A stretch of DNA of 64,000 bases from Hippasteria phrygiana (taxonomy: Eukaryota > Echinodermata > Asteroidea > Valvatida > Goniasteridae): positions 186,001-250,000 of the forward strand of contig JAZGUH010000367.1 of the NCBI GenBank assembly GCA_037893225.1, in the 5' to 3' direction. The position numbers were made by a program, and so were the translations under genes. Position 1 is the stretch's first letter. Every line of letters starts with the position of its first letter. The notes beneath the pieces were generated by a model. That model had not been told where the DNA came from, did no database searches, and was given only the letters and a program-made list of their open reading frames with translations. Positions 33,601 through 43,468 of this stretch are shown here, piece by piece.

Positions 33601-33652
33601 TTGGGATGAGAAAGTGCCACTTCCCTGCAAGTATTACTTGGTGCGCCGCTGA
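30620..33652 (+). CDS. BEL/Pao gag-pol polyprotein, truncated copy
   Basis: The first good ATG is at 30620 (AGTCATGG). Order of domains: a Gag-like region (from about residue 118, LPKVELDVFSGNPLHFHQF), Cys/His zinc-knuckle region (about 356-420, CVLCDQRHRLWHC then CHNCLLASHIVDNC), aspartic protease (LLDSGSS, about 463), and reverse transcriptase with QADIEAMYNQV (about 792) and YVDD (about 864). The frame runs into an inverted repeat at 33619 and stops after a short unrelated tail, so RNase H and integrase are missing. It is a defective copy of the frame at 34972. Confidence 0.9.
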   Translation: MAHLKTARSTAKRAVTREINLIKQYVAEDNTDINGHVIRLKELFKRFTLTHNEYHETLTEDEDIDESDAYFYDEQGDYISVLELVKSHRKSTEIKVEIPPTSDISEDLSRNELLRLLNLPKVELDVFSGNPLHFHQFMRAFEVNVDKICEDPDLKLSRLMQYTAGSAKEAIRGCQLIGGETGYSQALSILDTRFGNAYLVTERLVRELRSGKSVRSPQDIQQLADDMQNAFFVLNQLETLQEVNTQSVILEIVGRFPNYIQLRWKKLVFKSKRSNGSYPLFEELVKFAGVVAAEANDPVYGTGFPKRPDRAKSEQKASSTSFSMSVSEPSSGIGKRVGDKGTKVAKNSSYAKPEPPCVLCDQRHRLWHCEKFKHMSPRERLNLVNAHKLCHNCLLASHIVDNCGKRSVCKVNGCGQKHTMYIHVASDASNNVKISNASLSVGRGTHMPIVQVTVNERCKVFALLDSGSSNSFCSRALVRQLEITGKAHNVQLSTLNRSGTQRSEVVNLSISSDLGDTLELSVVYVVDEIPVKNAAIDILSHDHLRGIGAMPAYEHGNVTVDLLLGQDNAEALVPLDVRRGNPGQPFAVRTLFGWGVNGKSPMNVPSRRVISNFVTSSPIADDVSRLWKIENEGLEQLSWSQDDRSVIALWDRECKKDNGHYELPIPWKDRSEPLPNNFVVAKSRLDTLHKRLIHDGLYDRYNVEIDKLRDNGYAEEVPERELFNVNRTWYLPHHPVQSDKKPDKLRVVFDCASKFRGKSLNERCLQGPDMINKLLPVLLRFRQHSIAIQADIEAMYNQVRIPVKDRDALRFLWYVDGQLTCYRMTSHLFGGVWCASSSAYALQQTVVDSSSVDPLVRYTVAKSFYVDDCLSSIASKSQAKVVIAETPKTLGEGGFNLTKFVVNDKDLLSEVSVECRAKEVRELGSQSESRALGIKWMISSDEFFFEVERIPDGLLTRRRMLSIVSSIFDPLGLLGPVILAGKLLFQEATARKLSWDEKVPLPCKYYLVRR
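33619..33638 (-). other. 20-bp templated insertion at the template-switch junction
   Basis: The 20 bases are the exact reverse complement of pol sequence at 33548-33567. They share ACT with the preceding direct pol sequence (33619-33621) and ACT with the following inverted LTR (33636-33638). Two jumps with 3-base microhomology are the simplest reading. Confidence 0.8.
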
Positions 33653-34292
33653 AGGAACGAGACGGAGTCTGTTTGGTTGATTCATTTACCCCATTTATTT
33701 GCACACCGCTGATGCAGGTGAAAACTAAAGAAAATATACAAATTCATATTAAATAATATAATCAAATAAGTACAAAATACACAATTAAACAATTAGACAC
33801 AGGTTTAGGGGAACATCAGACCAATTACAAACGGGCAGCACCTTATCAGCAATATTATCGATTATGAAGAATTACTGTAATCTATTAATTGTCCAAACAC
33901 AGAAATCCATTATCATATAAACTTACAATCGTTCCCGGGGTAAAGAATCCTCAGCACACACAGTGAGGTAAACGGTTGTAAAGCAGTATCGGTGTATACG
34001 GGGGTTTACGGTGGCATTCTGGGGTGAAATAGTTTGTTGCAGTAATGAGACGAGGTGAGTTGGTCGGGAGCGTGAACGCAACTGAATACAATTAATCTCC
34101 CACACGCCGGGTGGCAAGTGGGGAGACCGTGGTACGATGTATTACGCAATCATTCCTAAACGGGGTTGGTCGAGGGGAAACTTACGATATTTGAACTGTG
34201 ACTTTATGCAAATAAAGACTCCAAATATGGAAAATAGGTACTCGGAGGAAGAAAATCAAAGACTGAACAAATACATAGCGGCAACGATAACA
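33636..34292 (-). repeat. Inverted inner LTR (657 bp), intron absent
   Basis: Reverse complement of the LTR, lacking only the terminal GACA and the 212-bp GT-AG segment: 873-212-4 = 657. The splice junction is at 34026/34027. It continues into 3' internal sequence at 34293. Confidence 0.9.
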
Positions 34293-34372
34293 CTCCCCCA
34301 TTGAATAAAATAATATTCAAGATAACTAATTACTACTAGTTGTCTCGGAGGCCGTCAATAGAAAACTAGCAC
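34293..34372 (-). repeat. Inverted 80-bp 3' internal segment
   Basis: Reverse complement of 40275-40354, the sequence just upstream of the 3' LTR, including the polypurine tract as CTCCCCCATT. Thus the inverted piece is the genuine 3' end of an element, not a lone LTR. Confidence 0.88.
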
Positions 34373-34779
34373 AACAAACTATTTCACCCCAGAATGCCAC
34401 CGTAAACCCCCGTATACACCGATACTGCTTTACAACCGTTTACCTCACTGTGTGTGCTGAGGATTCTTTACCCCGGGAACGATTGTAAGTTTATATGATA
34501 ATGGATTTCTGTGTTTGGACAATTAATAGATTACAGTAATTCTTCATAATCGATAATATTGCTGATAAGGTGCTGCCCGTTTGTAATTGGTCTGATGTTC
34601 CCCTAAACCTGTGTCTAATTGTTTAATTGTGTATTTTGTACTTATTTGATTATATTATTTAATATGAATTTGTATATTTTCTTTAGTTTTCACCTGCATC
34701 AGCGGTGTGCAAATAAATGGGGTAAATGAATCAACCAAACAGACTCCGTCTCGTTCCTTCAGCGGCGCACCAAGTGACA
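34372..34779 (+). repeat. Inner partial LTR (R-U5, 408 bp), intron absent
   Basis: Direct orientation, beginning CAACAAACTATTT and joined to CACCCCAG at 34384/34385 without the intron. It ends GTGACA and leads into the second gag-pol unit. The length equals 29808-30427 minus the 212-bp intron. Confidence 0.9.
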
Positions 34780-34971
34780 GTGAAAAAATCGGCCATCCAG
34801 TCGTCATCCCCGAAGCGTCCGTTATCCGTCCGTAAGCCGTCCTCGTCACCGCTATCATTTTGGTCGTCATCATCGTGGCCTCATGTCTGTCGTCGTCATA
34901 TCAGTATCCGCCAGTTGTAGCCATTTTTGCATACGTCACCGTTATCTCCATTGTCCCACCATCACGCAGTC

Positions 34972-37900
34972 ATGGCGCACCTGAAGACTGCCAGAAGTAC
35001 GGCCAAGAGAGCGGTAACTAGGGAAATCAATCTAATTAAACAGTATGTAGCTGAAGATAACACGGACATTAATGGTCATGTCATTAGACTTAAGGAACTG
35101 TTCAAAAGATTCACATTAACCCATAATGAGTATCATGAAACTCTCACCGAAGACGAAGATATTGATGAAAGTGATGCGTACTTTTATGACGAGCAAGGTG
35201 ATTATATTTCAGTTTTGGAATTGGTCAAGAGTCACAGAAAATCCACCGAAATTAAGGTTGAAATTCCTCCTACCTCAGATATTTCCGAAGACTTATCACG
35301 TAATGAGCTATTGCGTTTACTTAATCTACCCAAAGTGGAGTTAGATGTATTTAGCGGTAATCCATTACATTTCCACCAGTTCATGAGGGCTTTTGAGGTC
35401 AATGTGGATAAGATATGTGAGGATCCTGATCTTAAGTTGTCCAGATTGATGCAGTATACCGCAGGCTCCGCCAAAGAGGCGATTAGGGGCTGCCAGTTAA
35501 TAGGAGGTGAGACTGGGTATAGTCAGGCTCTCTCAATCTTGGATACCCGTTTTGGTAATGCCTACTTGGTTACAGAACGTCTCGTACGAGAATTAAGATC
35601 AGGTAAATCAGTCAGGTCACCCCAGGATATACAGCAGTTAGCCGATGATATGCAAAATGCGTTTTTTGTGCTTAATCAATTGGAAACTTTGCAAGAAGTT
35701 AATACTCAATCGGTCATTCTTGAAATAGTTGGTAGATTCCCGAACTATATTCAGTTGAGATGGAAAAAGCTGGTGTTCAAATCAAAGCGATCCAACGGTT
35801 CTTACCCTCTGTTTGAAGAATTGGTTAAATTCGCAGGTGTTGTTGCTGCTGAAGCGAACGATCCGGTATATGGCACCGGATTCCCCAAGCGGCCGGACAG
35901 AGCGAAGAGTGAACAGAAGGCTTCATCCACCAGCTTTTCCATGTCAGTATCTGAACCTAGTTCGGGGATCGGTAAACGAGTAGGAGACAAAGGTACTAAA
36001 GTTGCTAAGAATAGTTCGTATGCCAAACCTGAACCTCCATGTGTTTTGTGTGATCAAAGACATCGTTTGTGGCATTGTGAAAAATTCAAACATATGAGTC
36101 CTAGAGAAAGATTGAATCTTGTAAATGCTCACAAGTTGTGTCATAACTGTCTCCTTGCATCTCATATTGTTGATAATTGTGGCAAAAGATCTGTGTGTAA
36201 GGTGAACGGTTGTGGTCAGAAACATACCATGTATATTCATGTTGCCAGTGATGCGTCTAATAACGTCAAAATATCGAATGCAAGCTTATCTGTTGGTAGA
36301 GGGACGCATATGCCAATAGTTCAAGTGACGGTTAATGAGCGGTGTAAAGTATTTGCCTTGCTTGATAGCGGATCTAGTAATTCCTTTTGTTCCCGTGCCC
36401 TGGTTAGACAATTGGAAATTACAGGTAAAGCTCATAATGTCCAACTTAGTACGTTGAATAGGTCTGGCACCCAGAGATCGGAGGTAGTTAATTTGTCAAT
36501 TTCCTCTGATTTAGGCGACACTTTAGAGTTATCCGTAGTTTACGTAGTTGATGAAATCCCTGTGAAGAATGCAGCCATTGACATTTTGTCGCATGACCAT
36601 CTCCGTGGGATTGGTGCCATGCCTGCCTACGAACATGGTAATGTTACAGTAGATTTGTTGTTAGGTCAGGATAATGCGGAGGCCCTAGTTCCATTAGATG
36701 TAAGGCGAGGTAACCCTGGACAGCCTTTCGCTGTGCGTACTTTATTCGGTTGGGGTGTTAATGGCAAGTCTCCTATGAATGTACCTAGCCGTAGAGTCAT
36801 CTCTAACTTTGTAACGAGTTCACCCATAGCCGATGATGTCTCTCGTTTGTGGAAAATCGAGAATGAAGGTTTGGAACAATTGTCATGGTCACAAGACGAT
36901 AGATCGGTTATAGCCTTGTGGGATCGCGAATGTAAGAAAGATAATGGTCACTATGAGCTCCCTATCCCATGGAAAGATAGATCCAAACCTCTCCCGAATA
37001 ATTTTGTTGTAGCCAAATCCAGGTTAGATACTTTGCATAAAAGACTTATCCATGATGGTCTCTATGATAGATACAACGTAGAGATCGACAAACTGCGAGA
37101 TAATGGTTATGCTGAAGAGGTCCCAGAACGTGAGCTGTTTAACGTCAATAGAACCTGGTATCTCCCGCATCATCCAGTGCAGTCGGATAAGAAACCAGAT
37201 AAGCTCAGGGTAGTTTTTGATTGTGCTAGTAAGTTCCGAGGTAAATCGTTGAATGAACGTTGTTTGCAAGGTCCAGATATGATCAATAAACTTCTACCCG
37301 TCTTGTTGCGATTCCGCCAGCACAGCATTGCCATTCAGGCAGACATCGAGGCCATGTATAACCAGGTCAGGATACCAGTGAAAGACAGAGATGCTCTCAG
37401 ATTCCTTTGGTACGTTGATGGTCAACTGACTTGTTATCGGATGACGTCACATCTATTCGGAGGAGTGTGGTGTGCATCGAGCTCGGCGTATGCTCTGCAG
37501 CAAACAGTTGTTGATTCCTCGAGTGTAGATCCCCTGGTCAGGTATACAGTGGCTAAATCATTCTACGTTGACGACTGCCTCAGTTCAATTGCCTCTAAGT
37601 CCCAGGCTAAGGTTGTCATTGCGGAGACCCCTAAGACCCTAGGTGAAGGTGGATTTAATCTGACCAAATTTGTTGTCAATGACAAAGATCTGCTGTCCGA
37701 AGTTTCCGTTGAATGTAGAGCCAAGGAAGTTCGTGAACTGGGTTCTCAATCTGAGAGCAGGGCATTGGGTATAAAGTGGATGATTTCCTCGGATGAATTC
37801 TTCTTCGAAGTAGAACGTATCCCAGATGGTTTGTTAACTAGAAGGAGAATGCTCAGTATAGTTTCATCAATATTTGATCCACTAGGTTTGTTGGGCCCAG

Positions 37901-40173
37901 TAATACTTGCAGGGAAGTTGCTCTTTCAAGAGGCTACGGCTCGTAAACTTTCTTGGGATGAGAAAGTGCCACTAGCCCTCGAGAGAGACTGGAACTTTTG
38001 GCTGCAATCGTTGTATTCTGTGGGTCAGTTGAGGATTCCACGTTGCATAAAGCCTTGTAGTTTTGATGATGCCGTAATTGAATTCCACCATTTTTGTGAT
38101 GCCAGTTCACAGGGTTATGGTTGTTGCAGTTATGTTCGTTGCACGAACAAGCAAGGTATGGTCCATGTGCAGCTGATCATGAGCAAGAACAAGGTTGCCC
38201 CCCTCAAGTTATGTACGATACCACGATTGGAACTGCAGGCTGCGGTCCTGTCTGTCAAGGTTGATAACTTGTTGACACGGGAGTTGGATGTTGATCTGGG
38301 TCCGTCGTATTTTTGGACAGACTCGGAAATTGTACTTAAGTATATTCGTAATGACAGTAGGAGATTCCATGTCTTTGTAGGCAACAGAATAAGCCTGATC
38401 AGAGAGCTTAGCAACCCAGAGCAGTGGTTCTATATCGAGACTAAGGCCAATCCTGCTGATCTAGTTACTAGGGGACTGTCCTATTCTAGATGGGACAAAA
38501 ACAAGTGGTTGAATGGTCCTGATAAGTTGCATCAATACAAAAGTGAGTGGGACTCTCCTGACATTGATCCTGTCGAGTTGTCAAGGGATGACCCCGAAGT
38601 TAAGAAGACTACATCTGTCGTAGTGTGTGAGGTTGTCACAAGTAATTGTTTCCCCGTGAAATGCAACCCAGATGAAGTTTCACTTTCAGGTGATCCACTT
38701 TGTGAAATAATGCAACATTACTCATCATGGTATAGAATGAAAAGAGGTTTGGCTTGGTGGTTGAGATTTGTCAAATTTCTTCGAGGGTGCAAGCCATCAG
38801 GAAGTCTGTCAGTACAAGAGGTCCGTCATGCCGAAGTTATTCTAGTTCATAAAAGCCAGTCTATGATGTTCGGTTCAGAGTTAGAACGAGTACAACAGGG
38901 TAAAGCCGTTAAAGTATCCAGTCCCTTGCGAATGCTGAACCCGTTCTTGGATGATTGTGGTTTGCTTAGGGTGGGTGGTAGATTGAAAGAAGGCGACATT
39001 CATAATAAACATCCTTGTATAATCTCAGGTAGACATGTAATTGCCACGGCCATTGTCAAAGACATACATAATGTTGCCCATGTGGGTGCTGAATGGGTAT
39101 TGGGCATCGTCAGAAAACACTTCTGGTTGGTCAAAGCCAGGCCTCTTGTCAAGAAAATAATTAGGGCATGTGTTACATGTAAACGACTATACTCTAAGCC
39201 TTGTACACAGATCATGGCAGATCTGCCAAAGGAGCGCGTTGAGGCGAACAAACCGCCCTTTTCGTACGTGGGTATTGACATTTTCGGACCATTTTATGTA
39301 AAATATGGCAGGTCGGAAATTAAACGTTATGGTTGTCTGTTTACTTGCTTGAGTATTAGAGCTGTTCATGTTGAAAAATTGGATTCTTTGGAAGTGGAGT
39401 CCTTTTTGAATGGTTTCAGACGATTTGTGGCTCGTAGAGGCCATCCCGAGGTCGTGTTTTCTGACAATGGCACTAATCTTGTTGGGGGTGAATCGGAATT
39501 AAGAAACAGTATGAAGGGTCTCTCTCGTAAATTCATTGATGCCTATGCTGTAAAGGAAAATATTGTCTGGCACTTTAACCCCCCTACTGCATCCCATATG
39601 GGGGGAGTTTGGGAACGGATGATTGGGGTCACTAAGAGAGTAATGGCTGCCGTGCTCCCTAGATCTGTTAGACTCACTGATGAAATATTAGAGACTCTGT
39701 TCTGTGAAGCCGAATGTATTGTTAACGGGCGTCCACTGACCAAATTCAGTGAAGACCCGCGTGACCCTACGCCACTAACGCCAAATCATTTGTTGCTCCT
39801 GAGAAAAGGTACTTGCATACCACCAGGCAAATTTGACCACGCTGATACTTTCCGCAGGCGCTGGAGACATGTGCAACATCTCGCTGATCAATTTTGGCGC
39901 AAATGGCTGAAGCTGTATCTGCCCGAGTTACAGAAGCGATCAAAATGGTTGAAGGTTACAAATAATTTGGCAATTGGTGATTTGGTATTACTCCTAGATG
40001 AAATGACCCCGAGAAACCTTTGGCCATTGGCGCTGGTCATTGGAGTTAATAAAGGTAGGGATGAATTAATTAGATCAGTCAAAGTCAAGACCAGAACAAC
40101 AGAACTTGTGCGACCCATAAGTAAGATTCGTGATCCATCGCAACGTAGACATTTTGGGTCAGTTTACATGTAA
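34972..40173 (+). CDS. BEL/Pao gag-pol polyprotein, full length (1733 aa)
   Basis: One open frame with no break from ATG at 34972 to TAA. Gag and zinc-knuckle region (to about residue 420), protease DSGS (about 464), reverse transcriptase with YVDD (about 864), RNase H starting FCDASSQGYG (about 1041) with TDSE following, integrase zinc-binding region (HNVAHVG about 1365, CVTC about 1399) and the integrase core: GIDIFGP (1433), SDNGTN (1496) and GGVWERM (1543), supplying the D, D and E. The Pao-type fused single frame and size fit a potentially active element. There is no envelope-like frame. It differs from the truncated copy by at least one residue (KDRSKP against KDRSEP). Confidence 0.95.
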   Translation: MAHLKTARSTAKRAVTREINLIKQYVAEDNTDINGHVIRLKELFKRFTLTHNEYHETLTEDEDIDESDAYFYDEQGDYISVLELVKSHRKSTEIKVEIPPTSDISEDLSRNELLRLLNLPKVELDVFSGNPLHFHQFMRAFEVNVDKICEDPDLKLSRLMQYTAGSAKEAIRGCQLIGGETGYSQALSILDTRFGNAYLVTERLVRELRSGKSVRSPQDIQQLADDMQNAFFVLNQLETLQEVNTQSVILEIVGRFPNYIQLRWKKLVFKSKRSNGSYPLFEELVKFAGVVAAEANDPVYGTGFPKRPDRAKSEQKASSTSFSMSVSEPSSGIGKRVGDKGTKVAKNSSYAKPEPPCVLCDQRHRLWHCEKFKHMSPRERLNLVNAHKLCHNCLLASHIVDNCGKRSVCKVNGCGQKHTMYIHVASDASNNVKISNASLSVGRGTHMPIVQVTVNERCKVFALLDSGSSNSFCSRALVRQLEITGKAHNVQLSTLNRSGTQRSEVVNLSISSDLGDTLELSVVYVVDEIPVKNAAIDILSHDHLRGIGAMPAYEHGNVTVDLLLGQDNAEALVPLDVRRGNPGQPFAVRTLFGWGVNGKSPMNVPSRRVISNFVTSSPIADDVSRLWKIENEGLEQLSWSQDDRSVIALWDRECKKDNGHYELPIPWKDRSKPLPNNFVVAKSRLDTLHKRLIHDGLYDRYNVEIDKLRDNGYAEEVPERELFNVNRTWYLPHHPVQSDKKPDKLRVVFDCASKFRGKSLNERCLQGPDMINKLLPVLLRFRQHSIAIQADIEAMYNQVRIPVKDRDALRFLWYVDGQLTCYRMTSHLFGGVWCASSSAYALQQTVVDSSSVDPLVRYTVAKSFYVDDCLSSIASKSQAKVVIAETPKTLGEGGFNLTKFVVNDKDLLSEVSVECRAKEVRELGSQSESRALGIKWMISSDEFFFEVERIPDGLLTRRRMLSIVSSIFDPLGLLGPVILAGKLLFQEATARKLSWDEKVPLALERDWNFWLQSLYSVGQLRIPRCIKPCSFDDAVIEFHHFCDASSQGYGCCSYVRCTNKQGMVHVQLIMSKNKVAPLKLCTIPRLELQAAVLSVKVDNLLTRELDVDLGPSYFWTDSEIVLKYIRNDSRRFHVFVGNRISLIRELSNPEQWFYIETKANPADLVTRGLSYSRWDKNKWLNGPDKLHQYKSEWDSPDIDPVELSRDDPEVKKTTSVVVCEVVTSNCFPVKCNPDEVSLSGDPLCEIMQHYSSWYRMKRGLAWWLRFVKFLRGCKPSGSLSVQEVRHAEVILVHKSQSMMFGSELERVQQGKAVKVSSPLRMLNPFLDDCGLLRVGGRLKEGDIHNKHPCIISGRHVIATAIVKDIHNVAHVGAEWVLGIVRKHFWLVKARPLVKKIIRACVTCKRLYSKPCTQIMADLPKERVEANKPPFSYVGIDIFGPFYVKYGRSEIKRYGCLFTCLSIRAVHVEKLDSLEVESFLNGFRRFVARRGHPEVVFSDNGTNLVGGESELRNSMKGLSRKFIDAYAVKENIVWHFNPPTASHMGGVWERMIGVTKRVMAAVLPRSVRLTDEILETLFCEAECIVNGRPLTKFSEDPRDPTPLTPNHLLLLRKGTCIPPGKFDHADTFRRRWRHVQHLADQFWRKWLKLYLPELQKRSKWLKVTNNLAIGDLVLLLDEMTPRNLWPLALVIGVNKGRDELIRSVKVKTRTTELVRPISKIRDPSQRRHFGSVYM

Positions 40174-40354
40174 ATAATTATTGGTAATTATTGTTGTTGT
40201 TGCTGATGTAACTCACAGCGTAAAGATTTTTTTTTTTTTTTTAATATATAATGTTACCCGTGTAATAGTTTGATGTGCTAGTTTTCTATTGACGGCCTCC
40301 GAGACAACTAGTAGTAATTAGTTATCTTGAATATTATTTTATTCAATGGGGGAG
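40174..40354 (+). other. 3' internal non-coding region and polypurine tract
   Basis: Contains a T-run (40227-40243) and ends AATGGGGGAG (40345-40354) directly before the 3' LTR, a short polypurine tract suitable for plus-strand priming. Confidence 0.7.
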
Positions 40355-41236
40355 TGTTATCGTTGCCGCTATGTATTTGTTCAGTCTTTGATTTTCTTCC
40401 TCCGAGTACCTATTTTCCATATTTGGAGTCTTTATTTGCATAAAGTCACAGTTCAAATATCGTAAGTTTCCCCTCGACCAACCCCGTTTAGGAATGATTG
40501 CGTAATACATCGTACCACGGTCTCCCCACTTGCCACCCGGCGTGTGGGAGATTAATTGTATTCAGTTGCGTTCACGCTCCCGACCAACTCACCTCGTCTC
40601 ATTACTGCAACAAACTATTTGTAAGTACTTTTAATAAGTTTTGTATCGTTTATTTCTGAATATTTAATTCGTCTCAAGCATTTATCCTTAACGTTTATTA
40701 CTATAGTGTTTGGTTAGAAAATTATAGGAATTTAATTTACGTCGATATACTCGAACATTCTTTGGAGCCAACGCCCTTATCCTAAATAGGCCTTCATAAT
40801 ATACTTATGACAATAAATTGATATTTATATTGTTTGTACAGCACCCCAGAATGCCACCGTAAACCCCCGTATACACCGATACTGCTTTACAACCGTTTAC
40901 CTCACTGTGTGTGCTGAGGATTCTTTACCCCGGGAACGATTGTAAGTTTATATGATAATGGATTTCTGTGTTTGGACAATTAATAGATTACAGTAATTCT
41001 TCATAATCGATAATATTGCTGATAAGGTGCTGCCCGTTTGTAATTGGTCTGATGTTCCCCTAAACCTGTGTCTAATTGTTTAATTGTGTATTTTGTACTT
41101 ATTTGATTATATTATTTAATATGAATTTGTATATTTTCTTTAGTTTTCACCTGCATCAGCGGTGTGCAAATAAATGGGGTAAATGAATCAACCAAACAGA
41201 CTCCGTCTCGTTCCTTCAGCGGCGCACCAAGTGACA
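40355..41236 (+). repeat. 3' LTR (882 bp), intron retained
   Basis: Same ends as the 5' LTR and a 9-bp difference inside the intron-like segment (ACAATAAAT near 40810). AATAAA at 41169-41174. Confidence 0.93.
40621..40841 (+). other. Putative LTR intron, 3' copy (221 bp)
   Basis: GTAAGT donor and TACAG acceptor, as at 29821-30032. The indel that separates the two outer LTRs falls inside it. Confidence 0.7.
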
Positions 41237-41241
41237 AGGTC
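41237..41241. repeat. Target site duplication AGGTC, right
   Basis: Pairs with 29550-29554. The tRNA-array spacer resumes at once (AGGTCTATGAGGGAC). Confidence 0.9.
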
Positions 41242-41261
41242 TATGAGGGACAAAAAGGTTC

Positions 41262-41343
41262 TGGCAGCGGTGGGATTCGAACCCACGCCATCGAAATGCC
41301 TGGTGCCTAACACCAGCGCCTTAGACCGCTCGGCCACGCTACC
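41262..41343 (-). tRNA. trnL-UAG: tRNA-Leu(UAG)
   Basis: Loop GTTAGGC. One change after the anticodon stem (CCAGGCATTT). T5 terminator. First gene after the BEL/Pao insertion. Confidence 0.87.
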
Positions 41344-41792
41344 TACACTTTCGTGACTGATCTGGGGTAGCCTTGGACCAATGTTACTCTTTCGCCTAGT
41401 TACCGCATGACTGGTAGCCTGCCGTCCTTATTATTTGCTACTGAACAGTACATAATATGATAAACAAAATACAAATTCATTACAGAGCAGGTACCCAGCT
41501 TTGGACAAGTAATTGTATGTTGAATTTTCTTTTTGGCGTTTTCATTCGGAACTAGGCTTACCGTTTTACAGTCGTTAAATTTCTGGGGGTGGGGAAGGGG
41601 GTTTGGGTAAAATGTAAACATAATCACCACGTGTGGACCGCCTTGGAGTAACCATTGTACACATATCGCAGGGAGGAGGTTAAAACACGTGCGCGCACGC
41701 AGAACGTTGACTGGTTGACTTGAATTAGCACTTCATTCAATACATTGTCCATGAGGACACAAGAAATAGGTCTATGAGGGACAAAAAGGTTC

Positions 41793-41874
41793 TGGCAGCG
41801 GTGGGATTCGAACCCACGCCATCGAAATGACTGGTGCCTAAAACCAGCGCCTTAGACCGCTCGGCCACGCTACC
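41793..41874 (-). tRNA. trnL-UAG: tRNA-Leu(UAG), T32 class
   Basis: Loop TTTAGGC, stems intact, T5 terminator. Confidence 0.93.
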
Positions 41875-42324
41875 TACACTTTCGTGACTGATCTGGGGTA
41901 GCCTTGGACCAATGTTACTCTTTCGCCTAGTTACCGCATGACTGGTAGCCTGCCGTCCTTATTATTTGCTACTGAACAGTACATAATATGATAAACAAAA
42001 TACAAATTAATTACAGAGCAGGTACCCAGCTTCGGACAAGTAATTGTATGTTGAATTTTCTTTTTGGCGTTTTCATTCGGAACTAGGCTTACCTTTTTAC
42101 AGTCGTTAAATTTCTGGGGGTTGGGAAGGGGGGGGTGGGTAAAATGTGAACATAATCACCACTTGTGGACCGCCTTGGAGTAACCATTGTACACATATCG
42201 CAGGGAGCAGGTTAAAACACGTGCGCGCACGCAGAACGTTGACTGGTTGACTTGAATTAGCATTTCATTCACTACATTGTCTATGAGGACACAAGAAATA
42301 GGTCTATGAGGGACACAAAGGTTC

Positions 42325-42406
42325 TGGCAGCGGTGGGATTCGAACCCACGCCATCGAAATGACTGGTGCCTAACACCAGCGCCTTAGACTGCTCGGCCAC
42401 GCTACC
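42325..42406 (-). tRNA. trnL-UAG: tRNA-Leu(UAG), D-loop variant
   Basis: Loop GTTAGGC. The D-loop GG reads AG (A box TGGCCGAGCAG), hitting both the tertiary contact and the promoter. No T4 terminator. Confidence 0.72.
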
Positions 42407-42855
42407 TACACTTTCGTGACTGATCTGGGGTAGCCTTGGACCAATGTTACTCTTTCGCCTAGTTACCGCATGACTGGTAGCCTGCCGTCCTTATTATTTG
42501 CTACTGAACAGTACATAATATGATAAACAAAATACAAATTCATTACAGAGCAGGTACCCAGCTTTGGACAAGTAATTGTATGTTGAATTTTCTTTTTGGC
42601 GTTTTTATTCGGAACTAGGCTTACCTTTTTACAGTCGTGAAGTTGCTGGGGGTTGGGAAGGGGGGTTGGGTTAAATGTAAACATAATCACCACTTGTGGA
42701 CCGCCTTGGAGTAACCATTGTACACATATCGCAGGGAGCAGGTTAAAACACTTGCGCGCACGCAGAACGTTGACTGGTTGACTTGAATTAGCACTTCATT
42801 CACTACATTGTCCATGAGGACACAAGAAATAGGTCTATCATGGACAAAAAGGTTC

Positions 42856-42937
42856 TGGCATCGGTGGGATTCGAACCCACGCCATCGAAATGACTGGTGC
42901 CTTAAACCAGCGTCTTAGACCGCTCGGCCACGCTACA
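42856..42937 (-). tRNA. tRNA-Leu(AAG)-like, triple mismatch
   Basis: Loop TTAAGGC, with A68, A24 and T1 all present: it combines both defective AAG classes. T5 terminator. Confidence 0.6.
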
Positions 42938-43386
42938 TACACTTCCGTGACTGATCTGGGGTAGCCTTGGGCCAATGTTACTCTTTCGCTTTGTTACCGC
43001 ATGACTGGTAGCCTACCGTCCTTATTATTTGCTACTGAACAGTACATAAAATGATAAACAAAATACAAATTATTTACAGAGCAGGTACCCAGCTTTGGAC
43101 AAGTAATTGTATGTTGAATTTTCTTTTTGGCGTTTTCATTCGGAACTAGGCTTACCTTTTTACAGTCGTTAAATTTCTGGGGGTTGGGAAGGGGGGGTGG
43201 GTAAAATGTAAACATAATCACCACTTGTGGACCGCCTTGGAGTAACCATTGTACACATATCGCAGGGAGCAGGTTAAAACACGTGCGCGCACGCAGAACG
43301 TTGACTGGTTGACTTGAATTAGCATTTCATTCACTACATTGTCTATGAGGACACAAGAAATAGGTCTATGAGGGACACAAAGGTTC

Positions 43387-43468
43387 TGGCAGCGGTGGGA
43401 TTCGAACCCACGCCATCGAAATGACTGGTGCCTAACACCAGCGCCTTAGACCGCTCGGCCACGCTACC
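43387..43468 (-). tRNA. trnL-UAG: tRNA-Leu(UAG)
   Basis: Loop GTTAGGC, stems intact, no T4 terminator. Start of a 1062-bp UAG/AAG dimer. Confidence 0.88.

Larger units (their letters stand above)
29555..41236 (+). mobile_element. BEL/Pao LTR retrotransposon, composite 11.7-kb insertion
   Basis: It is bounded by LTRs starting TGTTATCG and ending GTGACA and by AGGTC duplications. Inside are a truncated gag-pol unit (direct), an inverted LTR with 80 bp of 3' internal sequence, and a second direct unit starting inside R and running to the 3' LTR. The single flanking duplication shows that the whole composite inserted as one event. The two gag-pol reading frames are nearly identical (one Glu/Lys change noticed), so the insertion is young. 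It inserted into spacer sequence between tRNA genes. Confidence 0.92.
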
